Of a DNA stretch of 29,862 nucleotides, positions 19,956 through 29,107 are shown piece after piece; the stretch's first letter is position 1; the number at the start of each line of letters is the position of its first letter. The DNA comes from Phaeoceros laevis (taxonomy: Eukaryota; Anthocerotophyta; Anthocerotopsida; Notothyladales). The notes under the pieces were generated by a model that saw only the letters and a program-made list of their open reading frames with translations, was not told where the DNA came from and did not search any database. Position numbers and translations under genes: made by a program. The stretch is from NCBI GenBank assembly GCA_049999765.1, contig JBNGIQ010008737.1, positions 1-29,862 of the forward strand, written 5' to 3'.

Positions 19956-22900
19956 CTATGTCACAATGCACGCATTTAGTCTATCTCTATTTACTTTGAT
20001 GATAAAGCTATCAGACAATGCTTTTTTTCCATCAAAGCCACCAGTAATTAATATTTCCTCTGAGGTTATCTTTATGGCTTGATGGTTATATCTTTTGGAA
20101 AGCTGTTTGGGGGACCAGAGTTTCAGATCAAACATGTCAAATTCAGGTTGTGAAGCTAACCATCTCAATCCTCTCGTTGTTCCTGGAGCACCACCCACAC
20201 TTTGAGCTAAGTCAAGTACTAATCTGTAGCAGACACAGGCCAACAAAGTCATCTATCAACACGCAATCACCTGTAGCAAAAAATAAGTTACATATCTTAT
20301 AGTACAACATTAGGAGTTATCCACAAGCTTCAATTAAATTAATAATCCTAGGTATTCTAAAGCATTTCGCACTTACAGCTCTCTACTTGCTCTTCCTCCT
20401 ACCCTTATCCCACCATAGATAAATGCTCTATCTCCAATGGCCACTGCTGTATGACATGACCTACCATCGGGTTCTTCCACTTCTATCACATTATTTTGCA
20501 GATTGAAGTAATTTTCCTTAGCTTACGCAATTTAAAGAGAGAGCAAATCTTTCAAATGTGCTTGAGACTAAAATTGTTATAATATGAAGGATACAAGATT
20601 TACTTATTACCAAGTTGGGATAGTGACTTATTTTTCCTCGACCTACAATATGGGCATACTCTATTTTGACATAGCTCCATTTGCGGATATAATTGTAAGC
20701 AAGAGCAATCCAAATCCAATAATTTCTGCATTATCATGAACAACGCCACACATTTCTTGGTTTTGAATTCTTTTGGAAAAATACTTCCACAAAAAATAGA
20801 AAAGCATAGTCTTGTATCAACCTTTAGCTGTTGATATGTCGTTTCAAAGTCATCATTGATTAGCACATGATCAAATAGCCACAGATTTTGGCCTTCATGA
20901 AGCTCTGCTTTAGCATTTCGTAGCCTTCTTGCTATATCTCCCTCGGTCTCTGTGCCCCTGAACCATTTCAAGTGATGCACCTGGATTGCCTAATTCCTTC
21001 AAGATGAATGAAAACTTACCAAACAAACTAGAGGTAGTTATCTGCTAATTTAAATAAGTTCACAACTCCATATGCAAGGTATATATATAAACATTCTAAA
21101 TAATACCTTCCTCGTAGGCGACGTTCAAGCTCCTCATATGATGGAGGAGCAACAAATATGAACAATGCACGAACAGAGCTATGTTTCACCAATCTTGCTC
21201 CTTGAACATCAATATCCAAAATACATCTCTGGCAAAGCCACAAAGGTAATGACAAATATGTCAAAATTTTGATTAAAAACGTTGTTCACAAAGTGATAAA
21301 TATTTTGATGATCTATTAAGTTTATGAACAGAAAACCAACCTTGCGAGCGTTTGCTACTGCCTCAATTGCTGATAAGCTAGTACCATACAGATTGCCATG
21401 TACTTCTGCGAACTCCAGAAACTTGCCTTCTTCAATCTCCACTTCCATCACATCATGTGTTGTAAAATGATAGTGAACTCCATGCACCTCTTGTTCACGT
21501 GGTGGACGAGTGGTGTGACTTACTGAGAAACCAAATGTGTCCGGAAAGTTTTGGATCAATTTCCGGATGAGACTACTTTTGCCAGCACCGGATGGGCCAC
21601 AAAGTACAACAGGTTGAGGAACCTCTCCAACATATGCTTGGCTCCATGCAACAACTTCACCTCCCAACATCTCCTCTTGAGTTCGCACAAAGGGAGTGTT
21701 CACCTAATAAATGATACAATCCCGGTGAGTTAAGGTGACTTAAATTTGTCAGCTCGATAGGGTTGCTAAAGGTTAACAAGTTGCAGAAGGGGACCTCAAG
21801 AAACCAAATATCCTTTTGATGGTCGCTTCCATACCCTCCGTATATTAGAATGCGCTTCCCGTGATCCACCACACACGCAGAGTGAGAGCAACGAGGTGAT
21901 GGTGGAGCACCGATTACCTTCGGGGTTATCCTGATCAAGTGAGCGAAAGCTTGTTTGAGATCTTGGGGTTCATGACCTCTTTGCATGACACCTCAGTAAC
22001 CGAGTGCTTGTTGTTAAGCTGCTGCTGTTCATGTTGATTTACAATGACAGTTATGCATGGCAAATGACCCCGCTAGCTTACCATGTTCCTAAAAAGGTGT
22101 CAAGAATGTGTACATCGTTGAGAGGCACTCCTTCCCCATATCCTCCGAACACAAACTGCAGCAGGGAAGCCCCGGGTGTGAGGTGAGGTGACCGACTTGG
22201 GACCATTATATGAACCAACGGTAAAAGAAATCCAGAGAGTTGTCAGCTTCCTCACAATTCTTGTTCCAACTACGGTTGCAGTGTGTGAACAGCGAGCACA
22301 AGGGGCCCTTCCATACAAAGAGGGCACACTCCAAATGAAGTTCTCGCCATCAAATTCCAAGAGCTCAGCCTTTTGTAAGATCCGAGGCAGTTATGTAAGC
22401 AGAAATCCACAATGCTCAGGGAAGCATCACTACTATCATAATGCACCTAGAGCATCCTTCTGGACTTAGAAGAGTTTCGACGGGAAGGGCAATTAGTCAG
22501 CCTCACTGTTTCACGCGTTGGTACAAGAGAGTAAGGCCTGATTGCATTTTGAGCCGCATTGATAAGCAACGAGCTAGTAGACACCGGTGCTCCAATGAAA
22601 TGCCCCCCAAACACAAAAATAGACCGGCCAACACCTGTTCACGGCAAGTCTCGTTGAAAATATCGAAGACACTTGTGATTTGCCTGGCTAGTGGACTTGG
22701 TGTAAGGAAACAAGAAAACCTAACATGTTTGCTCTAATTGAAGTTTTGACCTGAGGACGTATGGCTCCATCTTCTGTGGAGGGTGGCTTCTAATGCCCTC
22801 TCATCTTCACAAGAAGTCTGGACGGCTCTCCATGTAGCCAGAGCTTGATCCAAAACGTAAACATCCAAGGATTCCGAGACAATCCCATCCCCTCCAATTA

Positions 22901-23430
22901 TAAATGCCTGCAATCCGACTAGCAGCTTCAAAATTGTGACAACAAGAATATCAGAGGTACATCTATTCTTCACGACCACAGAGAGAATGTATGCAACACC
23001 TTTGGATATTCGCCATCAGTGCATTTCAGTGCAGTTATTGTGTGTGCATATCTTGGTAACAGTGGCCTGCTTTTCGCCACACGCCTCCACGAGTACCGAA
23101 CTTTACGACAGTCCTTCAACTCTTTGATAATCTATTCTCCAGGAATCAACGATGTGCAGAAGAAATCACAGGTCACAACCTCAGCAGTCAAGAACCCTAT
23201 TGAAGGAGAAGCAGTGGCTAGTGCTACATGTTCTAGAATCTCCCTTCCAACTGTTAGGAGTAGGCCTCATCCTACCGCTGCAAAGTTTAGTGGCGGAGAA
23301 AATTTCGTGTTACTACCTTGCAAGCAGCGAAACTGATTCCGACAGCTGCCAAGGTGATTGTGAGCCTATTCACCCACTTGCCAGACAAGTGGTGGCGGTA
23401 TTCTTGCAAACGAGCACATCTGCTGCCCAT
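19956..23430 (-). CDS. Guanylate kinase inserted within a six-repeat kelch protein, 13 exons
   Basis: Phosphorylates GMP to GDP using ATP; plant homologues of this type are cytosolic with N-terminal kelch repeats. Exons: 23430-23317, 23131-23000, 22907-22751, 22634-22507, 22369-22256, 22155-22082, 21930-21795, 21703-21341, 21228-21107, 20957-20822, 20725-20647, 20521-20377, 20223-19956. All introns are GT-AG and phases join, giving about 655 residues. Kelch GG pairs fall near residues 87, 144, 219, 271, then 555 and 628. The kinase domain (about 315-500) has P-loop GPSGAGKS (321-328), [45 protein letters not shown] and lid [15 protein letters not shown]. No lesion was found. Exon 1 (ATG 23430) and the weak donor GAG|GTCCCC at 21795 are the least certain parts. 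Two kelch repeats after the kinase are unusual. Confidence 0.85.
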
Positions 23431-24091
23431 CCCTCCTGCCTTTCTGGAGCTCTCTCTTCATACTCCGGCTTGCCTGAACTGTTAGAACCATTAAGCTGGA
23501 TGGCATAGGAGGCGGTGGACCACCCTGTAGGTGCAACCTCTTGGCATCTGAGTTCTAATCAACCCTGCGATCCACCCACCTTTGAACTTCTCCGGTCATG
23601 TGACAACCCCTTGTGAGATGGTTGGAATGCAGACATCTGGATAGCGTTGGTCTCTGCAGACATTTAGAAAGAGGGCTGCCATAAAAAGCACCTGGGCTAA
23701 ATCAACACTTCCGTGCCACACGACATGAGCCGGCGGTTACGTTTCGAGCGCAAATTTAAATAATCGGAAGGGTGTTTCCAGTTACAACCCAAAGGGAAGC
23801 GCATTGCCACGGGGGGTACTTTTTCACTTTTTAGCTTCTACTGTGTACCCTGGTCCCGGGCCACCGCAAGATTGTTGGAAACCAAATTGCTCATTCGCTA
23901 GCTAAAGTGACCACCCTCCTCCCTTTGGCGGAAGCATATAAGGTTTTGACCAAATCACGGGCATTTTAAATCATGAACTCCTCCATGCTCTCTCACATGG
24001 CATCATATGTGGACGACTTCTTCTAAGGCATTTATGCCTTGAAACATGTGGTAGGGAGTGGCCCATCACCGTCCGTGCTTAAGGCACGGTG
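23431..24091. other. Upstream region of the kinase gene; possible promoter
   Basis: No gene recognised. On the minus strand a TATA-like TATTTAAAT lies at 23754-23762, about 330 bp before the proposed ATG, so transcription could start near 23720. This is suggestive only. Confidence 0.25.
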
Positions 24092-24380
24092 CTCATGAGA
24101 GATGCATCTACTCATGACTTTCTCAACTTCGGGCTGGCCACGTGGCCATTGGGACTTACTTCTGCCGCTTCAACTCATGAGAGATGCATCTACTCCTTCC
24201 TCCCTCAACTTCGGACTGGCCACATGGCCATTGGGACTTACTTTTGCCGCTTAAACATTCCAGGCTTGCCATTCTGTCGTAAATGCGGGGCTGCGGGGGA
24301 GACTCTAACTCACATGCTCGGCAAATGTCCTCGGCAAATGCCTCGCCACTCGCTCTGTGTGGTTGCCAATCTTCAATGGG
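24092..24380 (+). pseudogene. LINE (non-LTR retrotransposon) C-terminal zinc-knuckle fragment
   Basis: The frame reads QLRTGHMAIGTYFCRLNIPG, then CRKCGAAGETLTHMLGKC, a CX2CX8HX4C knuckle preceded by an LRTxH helix. That pairing is characteristic of the region downstream of RT in R2-like and other LINEs. Upstream coding is replaced by a tandem duplication of 82 bp (24092-24173 and 24174-24255) that repeats the LRTGH-like segment. The frame stays open to 24601, but beyond about 24380 it is hydrophobic filler without family resemblance. A short remnant only; RT is absent. Confidence 0.6.
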
Positions 24381-24544
24381 TCCTTCCCTTGCCTTCGTTT
24401 ATTACTCAACGAACCCAATACTTCAACAACAATTGGTCTCTTATTTTTAATGCATTGGTGATTATCTTTAGACAATTTTCCTTTTTTAGCTTGCTCATCA
24501 TTCATTTCTTACTTACCGGAAATGCGTTTTGGGCTTCACCGAAG

Positions 24545-24577
24545 CGCGTTTCGAACGTACGGTGCATTCGAAACGCG
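24545..24577. repeat. Perfect 11-bp inverted repeat
   Basis: CGCGTTTCGAA at 24545-24555 pairs with TTCGAAACGCG at 24567-24577 across an 11-base loop. Confidence 0.8.
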
Positions 24578-24677
24578 TCCGAAATGCACGGGATGGGATG
24601 ACATTAATTAAAAGTTGTTGAAGTATAAAAAAAAGTTCATTACCTCCTACGGTGAAAACTACATATGCCCTAACATA

Positions 24678-24968
24678 CTTCCTTTTGCTTACTAACTTAA
24701 CTTACTCTAGGTGGTGCACCCTCCTCCTTCCTTTCGCTTACTAACTTAACTTACTCTAGGTGGCGCACCCTCCTCCTCTAACAACCCGTGCCCTCCTCCA
24801 ACAGCCTGCATCCTCCTCCACCAGCTGGCGCCTTCCTCCTCACCAGCCCGCACCCTCCTCCTCCAGTAGCCCTCATCCTCATCGCCAGTTCCAGCACCGC
24901 CAGCTCCTAAAGTGAGCAGACCTCACCCTCATCACCAGCTCCAGCACCGCCAACTCCTAAAGTGAGCA
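24678..24968. repeat. Two blocks of tandem duplication in CT-rich sequence
   Basis: A 49-bp unit starting CTTCCTTTYGCTTACTAACT is duplicated at 24678-24726 and 24727-24775. CCTCC-rich sequence follows, then a second unit of about 49 bp ending CTCCTAAAGTGAGCA at 24870-24918 and 24921-24968. No coding frame is convincing. Confidence 0.75.
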
Positions 24969-25061
24969 TTAATAGAAAATTATTAATCAGGTTTTTTTTT
25001 AGAGCTTTTTTTAGGGGAGCTCATGCTAGACATTAGATATCTTATATTATAAAAAAATAGG

Positions 25062-25094
25062 ACACTCTCTCTACACTAGGGAGAGAGAGAGTGT
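25062..25094. repeat. Perfect 11-bp hairpin
   Basis: ACACTCTCTCT (25062-25072) pairs with AGAGAGAGTGT (25084-25094). Confidence 0.8.
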
Positions 25095-25177
25095 TTAAAT
25101 GGTTTAAATTGTGTGGGATGGATGGGTTGATTTACGTGTCGTGCGCGGAGCGCGACCGCGGGGTAAAATAAAGGAAG

Positions 25178-25236
25178 CCCTGGGAGTTGAACCCCAAACC
25201 TACCCTTCCCACTCGCAGAACCTAACCACATGGCCT
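25178..25236 (-). ncRNA. tRNA-like pol III internal promoter (possible SINE head)
   Basis: On the minus strand, TGGCCATGTGG (from about 25235) resembles the tRNA A box. GGTTCAACTCC (25183-25193) matches the B box at all but one position. They are about 30 bases apart, as in tRNA genes. The ends do not fold into a clear acceptor stem, so a tRNA-derived SINE head or tRNA relic is more likely than a working tRNA. Confidence 0.4.
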
Positions 25237-25939
25237 ACTCCATTACATGACTACAATTGGTTTAAATTGTTTATATCTCTAACTTGGGATGAGTAGAGGG
25301 ACAAGTGATTGTCGTCGATGTCGACGGATTCTACACTAGTTATAATACAAAACATTCCACTTTAGCCACTATCAGCTCGTCCTCTACCACGGGACAATGC
25401 ATAGGGTAAGCTGGTTGCACACCAGCTTAACCCTGGAACCCCTGGGCACGAGGTCCCAAACAACCCGAGGGTTGGACTTAATGAGAGAAGTGGATAAGGT
25501 TTTTTAGAGCTTTTTTAGGGGAGCTCATTCTAAACATTAGATATTGCAATACAAAACATTCCACTTTAGCCACTATCAGCTCGTCCTCTACCACGGGACA
25601 GTGGACAGGGTAGGTTGGTTGCACACCAGCTTAACCCTCGAACCTTCGGCACAAGGTCCCAACCAACCCGAGGGTTGGGATTTAATGAGAGAAGTGGAGG
25701 AAGGTCTTCAGGCCGTAGTCGGGCAGCTGCTACAATTGTTGCGGTAAGGCAGGAAAAATATCCATTCAGTTTAACTTAATGCTATGAAGCAAGAGAGCCG
25801 GGAAGTCATCAAACCATGAAACCTACTGTATACTGGACTAGTGTAGGCCTCGTCGACATCGACGGCAATCACCCGTCCCCACCCATCCCAAGTTAAAGAT
25901 ATAAATAATTTAAACCGATAACTTTAATGTAATGGAGTA
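25235..25939. mobile_element. Foldback/MITE-like element with about 104-bp terminal inverted repeats
   Basis: The left arm 25235-25340 (CTACTCCATTACAT ... GATGTCGACGGATTCTACACTAGT in outline) is the imperfect reverse complement of 25837-25939 (ACTAGTGTAGG ... TAACTTTAATGTAATGGAGTA). Between the arms a unit of about 151 bp is directly repeated at 25344-25494 and 25548-25698. Each unit carries a short hairpin-like GGTTGCACACCAGCTT. There is no coding capacity, so it would be non-autonomous. No clear target duplication was identified. Confidence 0.6.
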
Positions 25940-25971
25940 CCGTAGAGGCCTATACACTTCGGCACCCTACT

Positions 25972-26240
25972 GCCAAAATAATTATTTTAATTTTTGGCAG
26001 GTTTTTTTTAATATTTTATAATTTCGGCATTTTTTTATATATTTAAAGATTCGGCACATATATATAGGTGCCTACATAGGTGCCTACAATATACCTACAT
26101 AGGTCCTATATAGGTGCCTACAATATACCTACATTGGTGCCTACATTTGGGCCCTTCTTTATTACTTTCTTTATTACTTTCTTTATTAATATGATTATAA
26201 TAATAATATCTGGGCCCTTCTTTAATATTTTCTTTATTAA
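25972..26240. repeat. AT-rich hairpin and short tandem repeats
   Basis: TGCCAAAA and TTTTGGCA form a hairpin at about 25972-26000. GGTGCCTACA recurs several times at 26069-26139 with ATATACCTACAT between copies. TGGGCCCTTCTTTA and TTTCTTTATTAATATGATTATAA are each duplicated at 26148-26200 and 26210-26251. Confidence 0.6.
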
Positions 26241-26315
26241 TATGATTATAAGTCCAAGAATCAACTATAATCTACATTTGATTGCATGTTTCTTTAATTT
26301 TCTTTAACTTATAAA

Positions 26316-26402
26316 TGTGAAGGAGTCTCTCCTTCACACAATTAAAGAAAATTAATTTATAAATTTATAACTTTAATTGTGTGAAGGAGAGACTCCTTCA
26401 CA
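26316..26402. repeat. Perfect 32-bp palindrome whose arms are themselves palindromic
   Basis: The arm 26316-26347 is the exact reverse complement of 26371-26402, with a 23-base AT-rich loop. Each arm contains GTGAAGGAG-TCT-CTCCTTCAC, a 9-bp hairpin of its own. A third partial copy (GTGAAGGGGTCTC) follows at about 26409. It lies 86 bp upstream of the pogo-like transposase ATG and may be a terminal repeat or regulatory structure of that element. Confidence 0.9.
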
Positions 26403-26487
26403 CAAAGAGTGAAGGGGTCTCTTTTCCCTTCTTCCCTTCCCTCTTCCCTTTTTCCATTCCTTCTTCCATTCCTTTTTCCTTAGCAGG

Positions 26488-27579
26488 ATGACAAGTCTTC
26501 ATGCATTTTTCAAGCGCGTCGATGCAAATGAACAAGTAAAGCAAGTAGATAGAGACTTGGAAGCATTGGCAGAACAACATGCAACTGAGAAGGAGCTAGA
26601 AGTAGAGAAGCCAACACAGGTCAAACGACCAGTAGGTCGTCCTAGAAAAACTCCAGCTCTTGTAATGTCTTTGGTAGATGCACCTTCCTCTATTAGTGAG
26701 GAAGGGGAAAGTAGCAAGAGGAAGCGGAAGAGTAGAGGGAAGAGTAGAGGGACCTACACTAATTGGTTCTCGCCGGAGCTTTGGCCAAGGATTCATGCTG
26801 CAGTGAAGAATGCGGGGAACTTAGGTGCTACACTACGCTACTTGAAGATGACATATGGTGAAACCTTTGTGAAACTCTCTCGCGGGTGCTCATACGAGTG
26901 GTTCACAACTAAAGGAGAGTTGAAAGAGCAGTATATTGCCCATGCGGAGAGAGGTATTGGATTCACAGGTGGATTGACGCACCTCAAGCCTTTGGCAAAT
27001 CATGGTGATGTGGTAGATGATATTAAACGGGTGCTTCAAAGGCTTCGTGATAACAGTGTCCCGATCTCAGGTGTCTTAGCACAACCTATCATCCGTGGGA
27101 TCATCAATTCCAAGTGCCCTGAGATACTCAATAAATGCAAGCGTAAAGGAGGATTTGCGGTTTCCGTGAAATGGTCTCGGCGGTTTCTCAAAGGGACTAT
27201 GGGATGGTCTTACCGTGCAGCCACCACAGCAGCTGCTAAGCTACCACCTGATTGGGAAGAGCAGAATTGTGTTGTTCAGAATTGTGTTGTTCATAATTGT
27301 GTTGTTCAGAATTGTGTTGTTCAGAATGTTCAGAATCGTGTTGTTCAGAATGTTAAGAATTGTTCAGAATGGGTGCATGTAAATAGATACACTGTGGACA
27401 CCCTCCCAGACTTCGCGAAATCGGTAGGTTTCCTGTTTGCAACTTCGCATACTGTTCAATCGGGCATGTTGATGCAAGTACCGGTATGGGCTGAGTTCGA
27501 GTTGGATGCAGCATTCTGTGCAGATAATAAAAAAGGAATAGTCATAAATGCATGCTTCACCAACCTGCAGCGGACCTAG
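26488..27579 (+). CDS. Pogo-like transposase N-terminal region, 363 codons, probably truncated
   Basis: The ATG at 26488 starts a charged helix, then an AT-hook-like RPVGRPRKTP (about residue 50) and a basic KRKRKSRGKSRG. Then come helix-turn-helix-like segments ending in SVKWSRRFLKGTMGWSYRAA and KLPPDWEEQ, the layout of the DNA-binding half of pogo/CENP-B-like (DDE_1) transposases. After residue 258 a 15-bp repeat array (27262-27369) encodes QNCVV units. The last 70 residues match no transposase block known to me, and no DDE core follows. It is likely a truncated element whose catalytic half was lost or replaced. The family call rests on layout and is moderate. Confidence 0.6.
   Translation: MTSLHAFFKRVDANEQVKQVDRDLEALAEQHATEKELEVEKPTQVKRPVGRPRKTPALVMSLVDAPSSISEEGESSKRKRKSRGKSRGTYTNWFSPELWPRIHAAVKNAGNLGATLRYLKMTYGETFVKLSRGCSYEWFTTKGELKEQYIAHAERGIGFTGGLTHLKPLANHGDVVDDIKRVLQRLRDNSVPISGVLAQPIIRGIINSKCPEILNKCKRKGGFAVSVKWSRRFLKGTMGWSYRAATTAAAKLPPDWEEQNCVVQNCVVHNCVVQNCVVQNVQNRVVQNVKNCSEWVHVNRYTVDTLPDFAKSVGFLFATSHTVQSGMLMQVPVWAEFELDAAFCADNKKGIVINACFTNLQRT
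27262..27369 (+). repeat. 15-bp minisatellite inside the transposase ORF
   Basis: CAGAATTGTGTTGTT at 27262, 27277, 27292 (one change) and 27307, then degenerate copies to about 27369. The period is a multiple of three, so the frame is kept. Confidence 0.9.
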
Positions 27580-27594
27580 CTGTACACATCACAC

Positions 27595-27643
27595 CTCTCA
27601 GTCGCTTGTTCATCTCAAGTACTTCAGGTGCCATCCACTCCGG
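27595..27643 (-). pseudogene. Isolated protein-kinase exon (APE motif)
   Basis: On the minus strand, CATCACAG|CCGGAGTGG (acceptor) to GAGAG|GTGTGA (donor) bounds 49 bp reading PEWMAPEVLEMNKRLR. PEWMAPEVL is the subdomain VIII signature seen in plant Raf-like and related Ser/Thr kinases. No neighbouring kinase exon (glycine loop, HRD, DFG or DVYSFG) was found nearby, so this looks like a lone captured exon. A chance match cannot be excluded for so short a stretch. Confidence 0.4.
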
Positions 27644-28178
27644 CTGTGATGAATGAACAAACTGATCAGCTCAAACAATTCTAGTGCCAGGCGCCAAATT
27701 TTGACAGAATTTCCTTTCACCCTAACAGGCCCCTGCCCTCAGTCAATATGTTCTTCACAAAATGCCAAAACCTTTTAGGTCCAGTGCTAGGCAGTCCACG
27801 GACAAGGACAAAGTTATAAGCACCGTACCGGTCACATGGAAATCATGTGCTCATGTCTGTCACGGACAGGTTATCCCAGTCACGCAAAGGCTAGCATTGA
27901 TTCGTCCAAAAACACACAGTTTTCAACTTATGAACAAGTGCTTCTGCCACCATGCATAAGTTCTGGAAAAATACCTGTTCCGAAGAGGTGCAGTGAAACC
28001 GAGCTCTGCTGCTGTCGCAAATCTGTCAATAGAGAGCCCTGTTCTAGCAAGTGCACAGGCACCAAGTGGAGAAAAGTTGAGACTCTTGCAGTCTCCGGCG
28101 TGGAAACAGCAAGAGGGAATTGAACTGCCCAATTCGAATGGGCTAGCTCTAGAGTACGGAAGGACAGGATGAACATAC
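27644..28178. other. No assignable gene
   Basis: Several frames on both strands look partly exon-like (for example minus-strand GAYNFVLVRGLPSTGP near 27785) but match no family I can name. It may hold introns or other fragments of the neighbouring exon cluster. Confidence 0.3.
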
Positions 28179-28251
28179 ATAATGGTTGTTTTGACCACTG
28201 ATGAGTAACCCGCACCTCCAGCTTTCAGAATCTCACCCATGTTCTTCAAAA
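28179..28251 (-). pseudogene. RidA/YjgF/UK114 family exon (2-iminobutanoate deaminase)
   Basis: On the minus strand, CCTTTCACAAG|TTTTGAAG to ACCATTAT|GTATGT bounds 73 bp reading VLKNMGEILKAG and YSSVVKTTIM. This is the conserved central block of plant RidA, an enzyme that hydrolyses reactive imines from amino acid metabolism in plastids. Both splice sites are good and phases fit (2 nt, 23 codons, 2 nt). The flanking exons of the family (GPYSQAI upstream; PARSTYQVA and EIECIA downstream) were not found on either side. So it is a single exon, probably captured or left over from a deletion. The family match is strong. Confidence 0.65.
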
Positions 28252-28703
28252 CTTGTGAAAGGAGATTAACTTCGACTTCTAGTGATGGCTGGCATGAAGG
28301 CACCCTACCCACCCACCTTGGAGGACGGGCGGTCTGAACCATGGAGCAACAAAGATTGAAGGGCTAATAACGTAAATCACTACACAACTTTAGATCTGTA
28401 TACCAGCTGACATCTTCGTCACCTCTGTGATTGCGCGTCTGCATCAACCCCCTTTAGCCCTAGGGGCCCACTGTTGCTCATGCGGACGCAAGGTCCTCAG
28501 CCTCAAACACACGACCTCAGAGAGAGCAAAGCTTCTGTAATAGAAAAATTACAGGGACAACGTGCCTACCTTTCTTCACTGCACAAAGCCTCCCTGTCCC
28601 TGTTCCATGTGAGCCAGAATGAGCAATTGTGAGCAGCGGGACCTCACAGGCATGCGGCCGCCGCTCAACCGACAATCAGGCAAAAGGCAAAGACAAATGA
28701 AAC
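28252..28703. other. No assignable gene
   Basis: Lies between two minus-strand exon-like segments. It contains splice-like sites (GAAAG|GTAGGC near 28571 and TATTACAG near 28541) but no recognisable protein. Confidence 0.3.
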
Positions 28704-28884
28704 CTGAGTGCCGCTCCATGCGAGCATCACTCTTCTTCGATTTCCGATGATCGGCCTGGTAGAGTCTACGGCTCCGCTGCCGGGATGGTAGAGTCTCCGC
28801 CTCCGCTGCCACCTCCACTGGCTGCTGTTCCGCCTTGAGGCGCAAGGTCCTCAACCTCTCTTTCCGCCTCTCTGACTTCTCCAT
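28704..28884 (-). pseudogene. Exon-like ORF with basic ERRKERL N-terminus
   Basis: The minus-strand ATG at 28884 opens 60 codons to a donor ACTCAG|GTTTCA (28704). It starts MEKSERRKERLRTLRLKAEQ, followed by Glu/Ala and Arg-rich sequence. Several plant nuclear proteins (SICKLE-like among them) begin with a similar ERRxERLxxxR motif, but the similarity is short and compositional, so I assign no function. It lies 450 bp upstream, in minus sense, of the RidA exon. Confidence 0.3.
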
Positions 28885-29107
28885 CCCCCCGCATTCGTAC
28901 TGTTATTAGCGAGTTCTAAACCTAAAGCCGCATAAGACGATAGAAACGTAAAGAGTGTCTTGAATACCGTAAGGAGTGTCTTGAATACCGTAAAAGTGTC
29001 TTCAAGGTTTGCAAACTTGCATACATACCCCATATTGTGCAGGAAAACAAGTGTGCATGCCCACGCCTTAAAATAATGCCTAGTTTGGCACTTGAAGTGG
29101 TGGTAAG
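28885..29107. repeat. Short tandem duplication upstream of the exon-like ORF
   Basis: AAGGAGTGTCTTGAATACCGTA and near copies recur at about 28950-29000 (AGTGTCTTGAATACCGTAA twice, then AGTGTCTTCAAGG). No gene was found. Confidence 0.5.

Larger units (their letters stand above)
24992..25545. repeat. Direct repeat, about 48 bp, two copies
   Basis: TTTTTTAGAGCTTTTTTAGG and the following GGAGCTCAT..CATTAGATAT occur at 24992-25040 and 25498-25545. Copy one lies outside the inverted-repeat element at 25235, copy two inside it. Confidence 0.75.

Noticed and set aside
22737-22979. Stand-alone minus-strand ORF with a kelch motif
   Set aside because: It is exon 3 of the kinase gene read through its flanking introns; the acceptor at 22908 and donor at 22750 fit the gene model.
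25344-25698. CRISPR-like array
   Set aside because: Only two long repeats with one spacer region, in a eukaryotic setting with inverted arms; this is a transposon-derived repeat.
27700-27900. Minus-strand GAYNFVLVRGLPSTGP as a further RidA or kinase exon
   Set aside because: No conserved block of either family is matched and borders are unclear.
27923-28342. 139-codon minus-strand ORF as a whole RidA-like protein
   Set aside because: Only the 73-bp segment at 28179-28251 matches RidA, and it has splice sites on both sides; the rest of the frame reads through presumed introns.
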